The notes under the pieces were generated by a model that was not told the origin of the DNA, did no database searches, and worked only from the letters and a program-made list of their open reading frames with translations. From positions 1 to 64,000 of the forward strand of contig CACNWE010000009.1 of the NCBI GenBank assembly GCA_902623995.1: 64,000 bases of DNA. Reading direction: 5' to 3'. This document shows, in pieces, positions 1 through 7,962 of this stretch (position 1 is its first letter; each line of letters begins with the position of its first letter). This DNA is from an uncultured SAR116 cluster alpha proteobacterium (GTDB taxonomy: Bacteria > Pseudomonadota > Alphaproteobacteria > Puniceispirillales > Marisalimonadaceae). A program made the translations under genes and the position numbers.

Positions 1-540
1 CATGATGATCATGACGATCATCAAACAAAAGACGATGTTCACATATGGTTAAGTCCTGACAATGCTATTAAAATAATTAATAAAGCAAATAAAGTGTTGA
101 GTTTATATTATCCCCAAAATGCAAAAATTTATGATGAAAACTCAAAAATTATTATCGATAAGATTAAAAAGTTAAAGACGGAACTTGATAAGGAATTAAC
201 TCCTATAAAAGATAAACCTTATGTTGTATTCCATGATGCATATCAGTATTTTGAGAAGGCATTTGGACTTAATGCAGTTGGATCTGTTGCATTAGAAGGT
301 GATATTGCTTCATCTCCAAAACAAGTTTCATACATAAAAGAAAAAATTGTAAAATTAAAAGCATCATGTGTATTTCAGGAACCTCAATTTGACAGTAAAT
401 TAGTAAAAATTGTAGTTGAAGGTACAAACGCACAAATAGGCACACTTGATCCACTTGGTGTTGGTATCAAAGATGAAAAAGATTTTTATTTACAATTATT
501 AAGAAACATGGCTAAAAGTCTTAAGGAATGCTTAGGATAA
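1..540 (+). CDS. znuA: Zinc ABC transporter substrate-binding protein, C-terminal part (5' truncated by window edge)
   Basis: The reading frame is open from base 1 and ends with TAA at 538-540, so only the last 179 residues are visible. The fragment begins in a His/Asp-rich loop (HDDHDDH, visible residues 1-7), followed by DVHIW with the predicted zinc-ligand His at visible residue 14. A second ligand motif, FHDAYQYF, has its His near visible residue 78. Both are hallmarks of ZnuA-type cluster A-I periplasmic metal-binding proteins, which hand zinc to the ZnuB/ZnuC importer. The charged His loop is typical of zinc rather than manganese members. The ABC ATPase starts 9 bases downstream, suggesting co-transcription. 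znuB and znuC are not visible. Family call is strong; zinc specificity is inferred from the loop. Confidence 0.9.
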   Translation, partial: HDDHDDHQTKDDVHIWLSPDNAIKIINKANKVLSLYYPQNAKIYDENSKIIIDKIKKLKTELDKELTPIKDKPYVVFHDAYQYFEKAFGLNAVGSVALEGDIASSPKQVSYIKEKIVKLKASCVFQEPQFDSKLVKIVVEGTNAQIGTLDPLGVGIKDEKDFYLQLLRNMAKSLKECLG

Positions 541-549
541 TAATTATTA

Positions 550-1191
550 ATGCTGAAATGTGAAAATATTGAGTTTAATGTTGACGGACAAAATTTATTT
601 TCAAACATCAATTTAAATCTTAAACCTCAGAAGGATCTTTTAATAACTGGTCCTTCTGGAGTTGGTAAAACAACCTTACTTAGCATTTTATGCGGTATCC
701 AAAAACCAACCACTGGTAAAATAACTTACAATAGTATTGACCTTTATAATTTACCTGAAAACAAAATAGATGAATTTAGAGGTAAAAATCTTGGTGTGGT
801 TTTTCAAAATTTTAACTTAATTAATGCATTTACTGTTAAACAAAACTTAGAAATTGCAGTAAGTGCTATTAATACAAAAAAATCAATTCCATTTTTTAAC
901 CTTTTGGATAGAGTTGGACTGGCTAACAAATCGCATATAAAAGTTGCAAACTTAAGCATTGGAGAAAAACAAAGACTTGCGGTGGCACGTGCATTTGTTG
1001 GGGATCCGAAATGGGTTTTTTGTGATGAACCAACTTCATCATTAGACGATAAAAATGCCAATATTATAGCGAATTTGATAAAAGAAGAAAGCTTGCGTTG
1101 TAAAGCTTCACTTGTGCTTATAACACATGATAGTCGTATACAAACTTTAATAAAATTCTCTAAAATTTTAAAATTAGGAGATGAGTTATAA
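550..1191 (+). CDS. ABC transporter ATP-binding protein (LolD/MacB-like), zinc-associated
   Basis: A 213-residue ABC ATPase. It has Walker A GPSGVGKT at 34-41, a Q-loop glutamine in VVFQNF near 85-90, a variant signature LSIGEKQR instead of LSGGQ, Walker B ending CDEPTSSLD, and a switch histidine in ITHD. Length and sequence match the LolD/MacB class that partners FtsX-type permeases, not the ZnuC class. It lies between znuA and an FtsX-like permease, and a DUF3299 protein follows. That arrangement resembles the Zur-linked Pseudomonas cluster PA4063-PA4066, as I recall it. The likely role is an energised extraction or delivery step in the envelope linked to zinc supply; the substrate is unknown. 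Confidence 0.88.
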   Translation: MLKCENIEFNVDGQNLFSNINLNLKPQKDLLITGPSGVGKTTLLSILCGIQKPTTGKITYNSIDLYNLPENKIDEFRGKNLGVVFQNFNLINAFTVKQNLEIAVSAINTKKSIPFFNLLDRVGLANKSHIKVANLSIGEKQRLAVARAFVGDPKWVFCDEPTSSLDDKNANIIANLIKEESLRCKASLVLITHDSRIQTLIKFSKILKLGDEL

Positions 1192-1211
1192 ATATTTTTT
1201 ATATATCAATT

Positions 1212-2360
1212 TTGTATCTAAAATCTAAACCTTTAAACTTTTTGCTAAGTGTGTTTCTAATGATTGTAGGGATTACAATAATAACTGTGTCCATAACGGT
1301 TAATCAAGTTACCAAAGAAACTTTCAGTAAAAATAATCCAGGTTTAGATGCTGTAGTTGGTGCAAAAGGAAGCCCCCTTCAATTGATATTATCTTCTATT
1401 CATCACATAGATATTCCTACTGGAAATATAAGCTATCAAAATGCAAGAAAAATTATTAAACATCCAGCCATTAAAAGTGCAATACCAATTTCATTGGGAG
1501 ATAATTTCCAAAATTTTAGAATAGTTGGAACCAACAAAACTTTTTTAAAATTATATAAAGCCAATCTGATTTCAGGTACTACCTGGTCACAACCAATGCA
1601 AGCTGTAATTGGTTATAATGTGTCTAAAATCACAAAACTAAAAATCAACAAGTTTTTTGTTGGCTCACACGGCTTAATTGACACCGGGGATGTTCATGCA
1701 GAACAACCTTATAAAGTTGTCGGTGTTTTAAAAAAAACTGGAACTATATTAGACAATTTAATTTTAACAAGTTTAGATAGTGTCTGGAATTTACATTCTG
1801 TTACAAATAAAGATAAATTAGAGATTACTTCATTGTTATTAAAATACAAAAATAAGACATCATCTTTCTCTTTTCCTCGTTTAATTAACAAAGGTACAAA
1901 CATGCAAGCTGCCAGTCCTAGTTTTGAAATTTCAAAACTACTTAAACTTACTGGTAATGCTCATAGAATCGTTGATTACTTGAGTATACTAATAATTATA
2001 TTATCTTTCTTGGGAATCTTGTTCACTTTGTTAAATAATATAAATGAAAGGAAATATGACTTAGCAGTTTTAAGAACACTTGGATTTTCAAGATGGAAAT
2101 TATTTTCCATTATTTTATCAGAAGGAATGATTATTTCTATTTTAGGTAGTACTATAGGTCTAATATTTGGATACATAGTATATGAAAGCATGTACTATTT
2201 TTCTATTGTAGGTAGAAGTCTAGAACTTGGGCAGTTAAATTTTTTAAATGACTTATTTTTAATTTGGATAATTGTAAACATAATTGCCTTTATAACATGC
2301 CTTATTCCATGTATAAAAGTTTACAAGCAAAATATAAGATCTACTTTATTAAATAGTTAA
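1212..2360 (+). CDS. FtsX-like ABC transporter permease
   Basis: A 382-residue permease with one N-terminal membrane helix (about 8-30), a large periplasmic domain and three C-terminal helices (about 255-275, 300-325, 345-370). The segment NINERKYDLAVLRTLG before the last helices is typical of FtsX/MacB permeases. The periplasmic stretch GAKGSPLQLIL near residue 50 is characteristic of the subfamily found next to DUF3299 proteins. The annotated TTG at 1212 has no SD and appears late, because family members usually have about eight more residues. The frame is open upstream to 1185, and an AGGAG at 1176-1180 sits 7 bases before an in-frame ATA at 1188. The true start is probably 1188 or thereabouts. 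It likely acts with the preceding ATPase in the inner membrane. Confidence 0.85.
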   Translation: MYLKSKPLNFLLSVFLMIVGITIITVSITVNQVTKETFSKNNPGLDAVVGAKGSPLQLILSSIHHIDIPTGNISYQNARKIIKHPAIKSAIPISLGDNFQNFRIVGTNKTFLKLYKANLISGTTWSQPMQAVIGYNVSKITKLKINKFFVGSHGLIDTGDVHAEQPYKVVGVLKKTGTILDNLILTSLDSVWNLHSVTNKDKLEITSLLLKYKNKTSSFSFPRLINKGTNMQAASPSFEISKLLKLTGNAHRIVDYLSILIIILSFLGILFTLLNNINERKYDLAVLRTLGFSRWKLFSIILSEGMIISILGSTIGLIFGYIVYESMYYFSIVGRSLELGQLNFLNDLFLIWIIVNIIAFITCLIPCIKVYKQNIRSTLLNS

Positions 2361-2403
2361 AATTTATATATTTATGACGTAGATTTTATTGAAGGAGAAA
2401 TTT

Positions 2404-2922
2404 TTGAATTTGAGATTTCTATTTATAATTGTTTTAACCTTTTTTTGTAATAAAGCATTTGGGTTTGAAAAATTTAACCTTAATGATATTGACCCTTATG
2501 AAAATATTATTGTAGAGGATATGTTTGAACCATTAAAGGTCACGGGAGACGCTTTGCCATGGCAATTATTTGGTAAGACTAAAGAAGTAGAAGATTGTAC
2601 CATTGATAAAGACGGTTTTGATTACTGTCTTATCAAACCAATTTATGACGATAAAATTAAAAAGTATAATGGGGAAACTGTAACTATAATGGGTTATATG
2701 TTTCCATTAGAAGAATCTGAAAAACAAAGAAAATTTTTAATAGGACCGTACCCTTTAAGTTGTCCTTTTCACTACCACGTTGGGCCTTCTCAGGTGATTG
2801 AGATTAAATCAGATAATCCAGTTGATTTTTCATTTGATCCAATAACTATCAAGGGCAAACTCAAGATAAAATTCAACGAGGAGACTGGTTCATTCTTTTA
2901 CCTAGAAACTATGAAGTCTTAA
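2404..2922 (+). CDS. DUF3299 family exported protein
   Basis: 172 residues from a TTG start at 2404, chosen because GAAGGAG at 2391-2397 lies 6 bases upstream; an earlier in-frame TTG at 2389 would place that SD inside the gene. Residues 1-20 form a signal peptide with a hydrophobic core and a likely cleavage after NKAFG. The mature part has the DUF3299 pattern: an acidic first half, a GYMFPLE strand and a CPFHYHVGPSQ motif near 125-135. DUF3299 proteins are periplasmic or lipoprotein-like and often accompany LolD/FtsX-like ABC genes in Zur-controlled operons. The biochemical role is unknown; metal handling is an inference from the neighbours. It ends one base before the convergent thiolase-like gene. 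Confidence 0.75.
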   Translation: MNLRFLFIIVLTFFCNKAFGFEKFNLNDIDPYENIIVEDMFEPLKVTGDALPWQLFGKTKEVEDCTIDKDGFDYCLIKPIYDDKIKKYNGETVTIMGYMFPLEESEKQRKFLIGPYPLSCPFHYHVGPSQVIEIKSDNPVDFSFDPITIKGKLKIKFNEETGSFFYLETMKS

Positions 2923-2923
2923 C

Positions 2924-4114
2924 TCATAAAGTATCAGAAACGCCCCATATATTCGTTACCTGACTTGATAAAACTCCACCATTTCCATGAGCAACAGATA
3001 ATCTAGCATTATCAATCCATCCACCATCTAGTCGTTGACCAACATCATCTCCTGAGGCATTTCTTAACTGCCTTAAAGCTTCTAAAGTTACAAAAAGACC
3101 ATACATTCCAGGATGAACACAGGATAACCCACCACCATTAGTGTTTACTTTTAAGTTTCCAGCAGGTCCTGTATTATTATTTTTTACAAGTTCTTTAGCT
3201 TCTCCTTTTTTACAAAAGCCTAAATCCTCTAGGAACAAAAGAGTATTAATTGTAAATGCGTCATACAATTGAATAGTACTCATATCATTCGGTTTATAAC
3301 CAGACATACTAAATGCTCTTTTTCCACTTTCAATCGCTGATGTTTGTACCAAATCAGGCATTTCAGAAATCATACGATGGTGATGTTCCATTGCTGCACC
3401 AAGAAGATAAATAGGAGTATTTTTGGTATCTTTTGCCCTATCTGATCTAGTCATCACAACAGCTGCACCTCCATCTGTTACAAGACAACAATCTAATTTT
3501 CCAAGAGGATCAACAATAGGCCTTGCAGACAAAACATCATTAACCGTTAATGGACCATCTTGATGAGTATAAGCCCTAGGATTTAATAAAGCCCAATCTC
3601 TTGCTGAAACTGCCACATTAGCAAGATCTTCTCGAGTTGCACCAAACTCATTCATGTAACGTTTAGCTGATAAGGCATACGCAGTTACAGGCATTCTTGG
3701 CTGATATTGAGCCTCATAGGGCATAGCTTCGGAGATTGTTTTAAACCCACCTGCACTTTTTTGATTAGATCCATATGCAACAACAGCTACATTGATCAAA
3801 CCTGCATCAAGAGCCATTGCAGCGGTTAGAATGTGAGACAAAAAACTTGACCCACCTATTTGCGACCCATCTGCAAATTTTGGTTTTACTCCCAAATACT
3901 CAGATAATGACATTGCAGCCATAGAATGAAAAGCAGTTGCAGCAAAAACTCCGTCTACTTCTTTTAATTTTATTCCTGCATCGTCTAAAGCATCATGAAC
4001 AGCAGTTGCCATTATTTCCATAGCACTCCAACCAGACGCTAAACCACATCCGCTCTCCGCTAGACCTACAACAGCAGTTTTACCTCTTAATCTGTTTATA
4101 TCATTTTGATCCAT
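2924..4114 (-). CDS. Thiolase-superfamily protein lacking the nucleophilic Cys (SCP-x/Ltp2 aldolase-like)
   Basis: A 396-residue thiolase-fold protein. The usual nucleophile region reads QIGGSS at 85-90, with serine where biosynthetic and degradative thiolases have cysteine. The C-terminal CVHPGMYG and AHGNGGVLSSQ segments are those of SCP-x-type thiolases and of Ltp2-like retro-aldolases that shorten acyl-CoA side chains. The start is supported by AAGGAT upstream. The DUF35 gene is 11 bases upstream in the same operon, which is the known arrangement for Ltp2-DUF35 aldolase complexes in steroid side-chain degradation. A retro-aldol step on a beta-hydroxyacyl-CoA is therefore more likely than acetyl transfer. 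The substrate is unknown, and automatic annotation would probably read acetyl-CoA acetyltransferase. Confidence 0.8.
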   Translation of the reverse strand: MDQNDINRLRGKTAVVGLAESGCGLASGWSAMEIMATAVHDALDDAGIKLKEVDGVFAATAFHSMAAMSLSEYLGVKPKFADGSQIGGSSFLSHILTAAMALDAGLINVAVVAYGSNQKSAGGFKTISEAMPYEAQYQPRMPVTAYALSAKRYMNEFGATREDLANVAVSARDWALLNPRAYTHQDGPLTVNDVLSARPIVDPLGKLDCCLVTDGGAAVVMTRSDRAKDTKNTPIYLLGAAMEHHHRMISEMPDLVQTSAIESGKRAFSMSGYKPNDMSTIQLYDAFTINTLLFLEDLGFCKKGEAKELVKNNNTGPAGNLKVNTNGGGLSCVHPGMYGLFVTLEALRQLRNASGDDVGQRLDGGWIDNARLSVAHGNGGVLSSQVTNIWGVSDTL

Positions 4115-4125
4115 TAATTTTATCC

Positions 4126-4509
4126 TTATACAATATCAAAAATTACTGCTGGTTCTCCATTTAATGAAGAAATTCTAGCTTTAACCTTTTGACCAATTTC
4201 AACTTTATCTGGATCTATACCCTCAACTCTTGCCATCATCCTTGGACCTTCTTCTAGTGTAATCAAGGATAAGTTAAAGTCTCCACCCTTTTCAGGTAAT
4301 CTTCTATTACAAGAAGAACTATACACTACTCCATTTCCAGAAGCTTCAACCCATTCAAGATCACGCTCACCACTTCCAGGAAAGGCAACACGAGGATGAA
4401 ACAAAAATTGATTGAGACTTTTACATCTTTGAATCATAAATTTACCCTCTGATAAAAAATTCTTAAATTGCTGTTCTGGCCCTACTGTACCTGTTAAGTT
4501 TTCCGGCAT
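4126..4509 (-). CDS. DUF35 OB-fold protein with degenerate zinc ribbon
   Basis: 127 residues; ATG preceded by GGGGGA. The N-terminal part aligns in pattern with the rubredoxin-like ribbon of DUF35 proteins (FHPR at 37-40 matches the usual YPR), but only Cys29 remains of the four zinc-binding cysteines. The C-terminal half is the OB-fold (VEIGQKVKARI and AVIFDIV strands). DUF35 proteins bind thiolase-like partners and help seat the acyl-CoA. Here the partner is clearly the cysteine-less thiolase immediately downstream. Loss of the ribbon suggests a structural role without zinc. Family assignment is good; function is inferred from pairing. Confidence 0.8.
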   Translation of the reverse strand: MPENLTGTVGPEQQFKNFLSEGKFMIQRCKSLNQFLFHPRVAFPGSGERDLEWVEASGNGVVYSSSCNRRLPEKGGDFNLSLITLEEGPRMMARVEGIDPDKVEIGQKVKARISSLNGEPAVIFDIV

Positions 4510-4522
4510 TTTATCCCCCGTC

Positions 4523-6607
4523 TTATTTTTTTATAATTAATGCATCAAGAGCTATTACTTCAGCTTCACTTACTAAAATTGGATTCATTTCTACCTGATC
4601 AACTTTATCTGAATTAGCGGCTATAAAGTTTGATAAATTTATAATTGCATTTAACAATGAATTAATGTCAACAGGTGGCTTTCCCCTTGCGCCATAAAAA
4701 ATATCTTTACTTTTTAATGATAAAATCATTTGCTCTGCCTTTTGTTTACTAACAGGAGCTTCTGCAAACACAATATCTTTCATTACTTCTGCATAAATTC
4801 CACCAAGTCCAAACATCACAATTGGTCCAAAAACTGGATCAATTTTAGCGCCCAAAATACATTCGACATCACCCTTTTTCATTGGTGAAATCATAATGCC
4901 ATCTATATGCGCATTAGGAGCATTATTTTTAACATTTTTAAAAATATCTTGGTAAGACCTTCTTGCTAAATCTAAGTTATCTATGTTCAAAATCACACCA
5001 CCAATATCAGTCTTATGTTGAATATCTGATGATAATATTTTCATAACATATTTATCCTTGCCTTCTTTAAAATAAGAGGACAAGTCTTCAATATCGTTTA
5101 TAATAATTGGTTTTAATACTGGCAAGCCAGCAGTTAAAAGCACTTCACTACAATCAATTTCGTTTAAATTCTTGTTAGGAATATTAACTTCATAATTTTT
5201 AGCCTCAAAATTATTCAATCTTGGATTTTCATTAAATTTCTCTCCAAAAAACATAAGCGCAGACATAGCAACCACTGCCCTAGTAGGATCTTCAATACAT
5301 AAAAATCCTTCTTTTTCATATGTTTCATATATTTCTTGTGGAGCAACCATACAATTAATAAAAATTTTATCTTTATAGCCAGTCATTGCTTGTTTCAATG
5401 AAGAAAGTAATGGTTTTGAAAGAACCGGCGATCCAGCTACTGATGTCCAAAAACCGATTAAAGCATCATAACCTCCTCTAGATAGCATTAGATCAGTGAA
5501 TTTTGGAACAATTGATAAATCGTTAAAAAATTGGGCTGTTACATCCACTGGATTCATAGGTGAGGCAAAAGGCACAAGTTCTTTTAAAATCTTTTGTGCA
5601 TCCTGAGGCATAGGACCAACAGTTAATCCTTCATCTGAAGCAGCATCAGCCATTAATACACCTCCACCACCAGAGATAGTGACTAATCCTAAATTCTTTC
5701 CTGCTGGGTATATTCTAGGTTTTGTGGCATAAGCAACATCTAACATTTCTTCTGTACTTCGTACCCTGTAAGCACCATGAGCTTTTAAAACTTCGTCATA
5801 AACTGCATCTTCTCCTGCTAATGAAGCTGTATGCGAATTAGCAGCTGCAGCACCAACTTCGGATCTTCCAACCTTCATAAAAATTACTGGTTTTTTTTCT
5901 AATCTGGCTGTATCTAAAGCTTTTGTAAATTGCTCTCCATCTTTAACACTCTCAGCATATGCCATAATTGTATGAACATCAGGATCCTCAGCCATTAATT
6001 GAATTGTTTCTCCAACCGATAAATCTACTTCATTACCTGTAGTCATCCAATATCTAATCCCAAGACCTCTTTGATGAGAAACCATGTATATATGACTGCC
6101 ATAAGCACCAGATTGACTGGCAATTGATATTCCACCTGGTTTAGGAGTGGCTCTATCTATTGTTGAGGTGAACGTTGGATAAAAATTAGTAGCAGAATTA
6201 AAGAGCCCCAAACAATTTGGACCTATCACCCTTAGACTACTTTCTTGACTGATTTTTTTTATCTGCTTCTGATAAATTTCACCTTGCCCCCCAATTTCTG
6301 AAAATCCAGAAGAAAAGATTAAAGCTGTTTTAGCATTTTTTTGTACTGCCTGCTCAATAACTGAAACTACAATATTTGATGGAACTGCTACTAAAACAAA
6401 ATCAAGATCATCTTTAACATCAAGCAAACTAGGATATGCTTTTAAGCCTTGTACTGTATCTCTATTAGGATTAATTGGGAAGATACCGCCAGAGAATTTT
6501 TGTTCGATCATGTGAGCTAAAGGACGACCTCCAATTCTAGCTTTATTATCAGAGGCTCCTACAATAGCAATAGACTTTGGAGACATTATTTCATTAAGAG
6601 TTGTCAT
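4523..6607 (-). CDS. ADP-forming acyl-CoA synthetase (acetate-CoA ligase family), fused alpha-beta
   Basis: 694 residues from ATG at 6607, chosen over an upstream TTG at 6631 because AAAGG lies 6 bases before 6607. The N-terminal CoA-binding Rossmann domain has SIAIVGASDNKARIGGRP. Middle succinyl-CoA-ligase-like domains include SQSGAYGSHI and the phospho-histidine segment NSHTASLAG. The C-terminal third is an ATP-grasp domain (YVMKILSSDIQHKTDIGG). The family makes or cleaves acyl-CoA thioesters with ADP and phosphate. It leads a three-gene operon with DUF35 and the thiolase-like protein, so it probably activates the acid that these degrade. A perfect 20-base palindrome lies 36 bases upstream of the start. 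The acid is not identifiable from sequence. Confidence 0.85.
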   Translation of the reverse strand: MTTLNEIMSPKSIAIVGASDNKARIGGRPLAHMIEQKFSGGIFPINPNRDTVQGLKAYPSLLDVKDDLDFVLVAVPSNIVVSVIEQAVQKNAKTALIFSSGFSEIGGQGEIYQKQIKKISQESSLRVIGPNCLGLFNSATNFYPTFTSTIDRATPKPGGISIASQSGAYGSHIYMVSHQRGLGIRYWMTTGNEVDLSVGETIQLMAEDPDVHTIMAYAESVKDGEQFTKALDTARLEKKPVIFMKVGRSEVGAAAANSHTASLAGEDAVYDEVLKAHGAYRVRSTEEMLDVAYATKPRIYPAGKNLGLVTISGGGGVLMADAASDEGLTVGPMPQDAQKILKELVPFASPMNPVDVTAQFFNDLSIVPKFTDLMLSRGGYDALIGFWTSVAGSPVLSKPLLSSLKQAMTGYKDKIFINCMVAPQEIYETYEKEGFLCIEDPTRAVVAMSALMFFGEKFNENPRLNNFEAKNYEVNIPNKNLNEIDCSEVLLTAGLPVLKPIIINDIEDLSSYFKEGKDKYVMKILSSDIQHKTDIGGVILNIDNLDLARRSYQDIFKNVKNNAPNAHIDGIMISPMKKGDVECILGAKIDPVFGPIVMFGLGGIYAEVMKDIVFAEAPVSKQKAEQMILSLKSKDIFYGARGKPPVDINSLLNAIINLSNFIAANSDKVDQVEMNPILVSEAEVIALDALIIKK

Positions 6608-6642
6608 TATGTGCCTTTTATATGTAGACAATTTTTTAACAG

Positions 6643-6662
6643 TATTTAATGTACATTAAATA
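6643..6662. promoter_or_regulatory. 20-base perfect palindrome, operator candidate
   Basis: Two 10-base arms, TATTTAATGT and ACATTAAATA, are exact reverse complements with no spacer. The site lies in the 103-base divergent region between the acyl-CoA synthetase (start 6607) and the MFS transporter (start 6711), where it could control both. The size and symmetry suit a dimeric repressor such as a TetR-type protein. No regulator gene is nearby. It is AT-rich, but the central ATGTACAT makes a chance origin less likely. Confidence 0.5.
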
Positions 6663-6710
6663 ATAAACTTGTTAAATGAAACTTAATATATTTTATTAAA
6701 AAGTTTAAAA

Positions 6711-7934
6711 ATGATTCCAAGAATTTTATTCCTTACCTGCTTTGTGCAAATGATCTCTATGGTTGGTTTTGCGATTTGGCCAATTTATCTTATTGATCTC
6801 CAAATTCAATGGAATTTGTCTAACAGTGAAGCTGGCTGGATAAGCGGAGCATTTTATATTGGATATGTAATTGCCACTCCTTTTTTAGTCAGTTTAACTG
6901 ACACTTATGATGCTAGAAAATTATATTCTATTTCTTGCATTATAGGATCTGCAGGCTTATTAATGTTTTCTCTTTTTGCTACAAACGCTATAAATGCATC
7001 TATTTTTTGGTCACTTGTTGGCGTTGGTCTTGCTGGCACTTATATGCCTGGTTTACAAATTCTCAACTCAAGACTAAATAAAGTTGCAAGAGAAAAATAT
7101 GTTGCTGTGTATACAGCCTTTTTTGGATTGGGTGTCGCATTTTCCTTTTCTTTGTTTGGAATTTTAAAAAATTACAATATAAACTGGGAGAATTCTTTCC
7201 TTATAGCTTCATTTATTCTTTTTATTTGTGCTTTCCCATTATTATTATTTTCAGGAAAAGAAATTGAAGAACGTCAGGTAAAACCTTACCAAGGCATAAT
7301 AATAGTACTTAAATCAGTTTTCAGAACTTTTAGAAACAAGAAAGCGTCTCCTTTTATTCTTGGATATGGTGGTCATACTTATGAATTATTTGGATTTAGG
7401 AGTTGGACTTTTCCTTGTATAATTTTTCTTTCTAATCACTTTAGTGTCTCTGTAAATGACGCCTTTATAGCGAACAGTATTGGACTAATGGGATTTATAG
7501 GAATTTTTACATCTATTTATGGAGCTAAATATTGTCTTGGCAAAGATAGAGCTCAAGTAGTCTCAAACATGGGTATGTTATGCTTCTTTGTATCAATTTT
7601 GACTGCAATTTCTTTTTGGCTCAGTTTCTGGTTAGCTCTTTTGATGCTTTTCATTTATAATGCCCTAATTACTCTAGATTCTGGTTCTTTAACAACGGGG
7701 ACAGTTATAAATGGAGAAACTCACGATAGAGGTGTTAGACTTGCACTCCACTCTATGGTTGGCTTTTTAGGTGGTGCTATAGGTGGACCAGTAGTAGGGT
7801 TTATTTTAGACAACTTCGGAGGACAGACAAGTCATTTAGCTTGGTTTTTATCATTTTTATGTTTAGGTTTAGGGTCACTTGTTTCAGCCTTGACATTTAA
7901 ATATTACTTTTTCAAATATAAACAACAAAATTAA
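6711..7934 (+). CDS. Major facilitator superfamily transporter
   Basis: 407 residues with about twelve hydrophobic helices in two six-helix halves and a central loop near 190-210 (GKEIEERQVKP). After helix 2 there is SLTDTYDARKLY, a weak version of the MFS A-motif. It is divergent from the acyl-CoA synthetase operon across a palindromic site and is followed 28 bases later by the MDR oxidoreductase. It could import the acid processed by the neighbouring acyl-CoA genes or export a product. The substrate cannot be told from sequence. No SD of note precedes the ATG. Confidence 0.85.
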   Translation: MIPRILFLTCFVQMISMVGFAIWPIYLIDLQIQWNLSNSEAGWISGAFYIGYVIATPFLVSLTDTYDARKLYSISCIIGSAGLLMFSLFATNAINASIFWSLVGVGLAGTYMPGLQILNSRLNKVAREKYVAVYTAFFGLGVAFSFSLFGILKNYNINWENSFLIASFILFICAFPLLLFSGKEIEERQVKPYQGIIIVLKSVFRTFRNKKASPFILGYGGHTYELFGFRSWTFPCIIFLSNHFSVSVNDAFIANSIGLMGFIGIFTSIYGAKYCLGKDRAQVVSNMGMLCFFVSILTAISFWLSFWLALLMLFIYNALITLDSGSLTTGTVINGETHDRGVRLALHSMVGFLGGAIGGPVVGFILDNFGGQTSHLAWFLSFLCLGLGSLVSALTFKYYFFKYKQQN

Positions 7935-7962
7935 AATTACCTTTAACAATGGAGATATTATT

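Noticed and set aside
2924-4114. Annotation as acetyl-CoA C-acetyltransferase
   Set aside because: The nucleophilic Cys is Ser, and pairing with DUF35 points to an Ltp2/SCP-x-like role.
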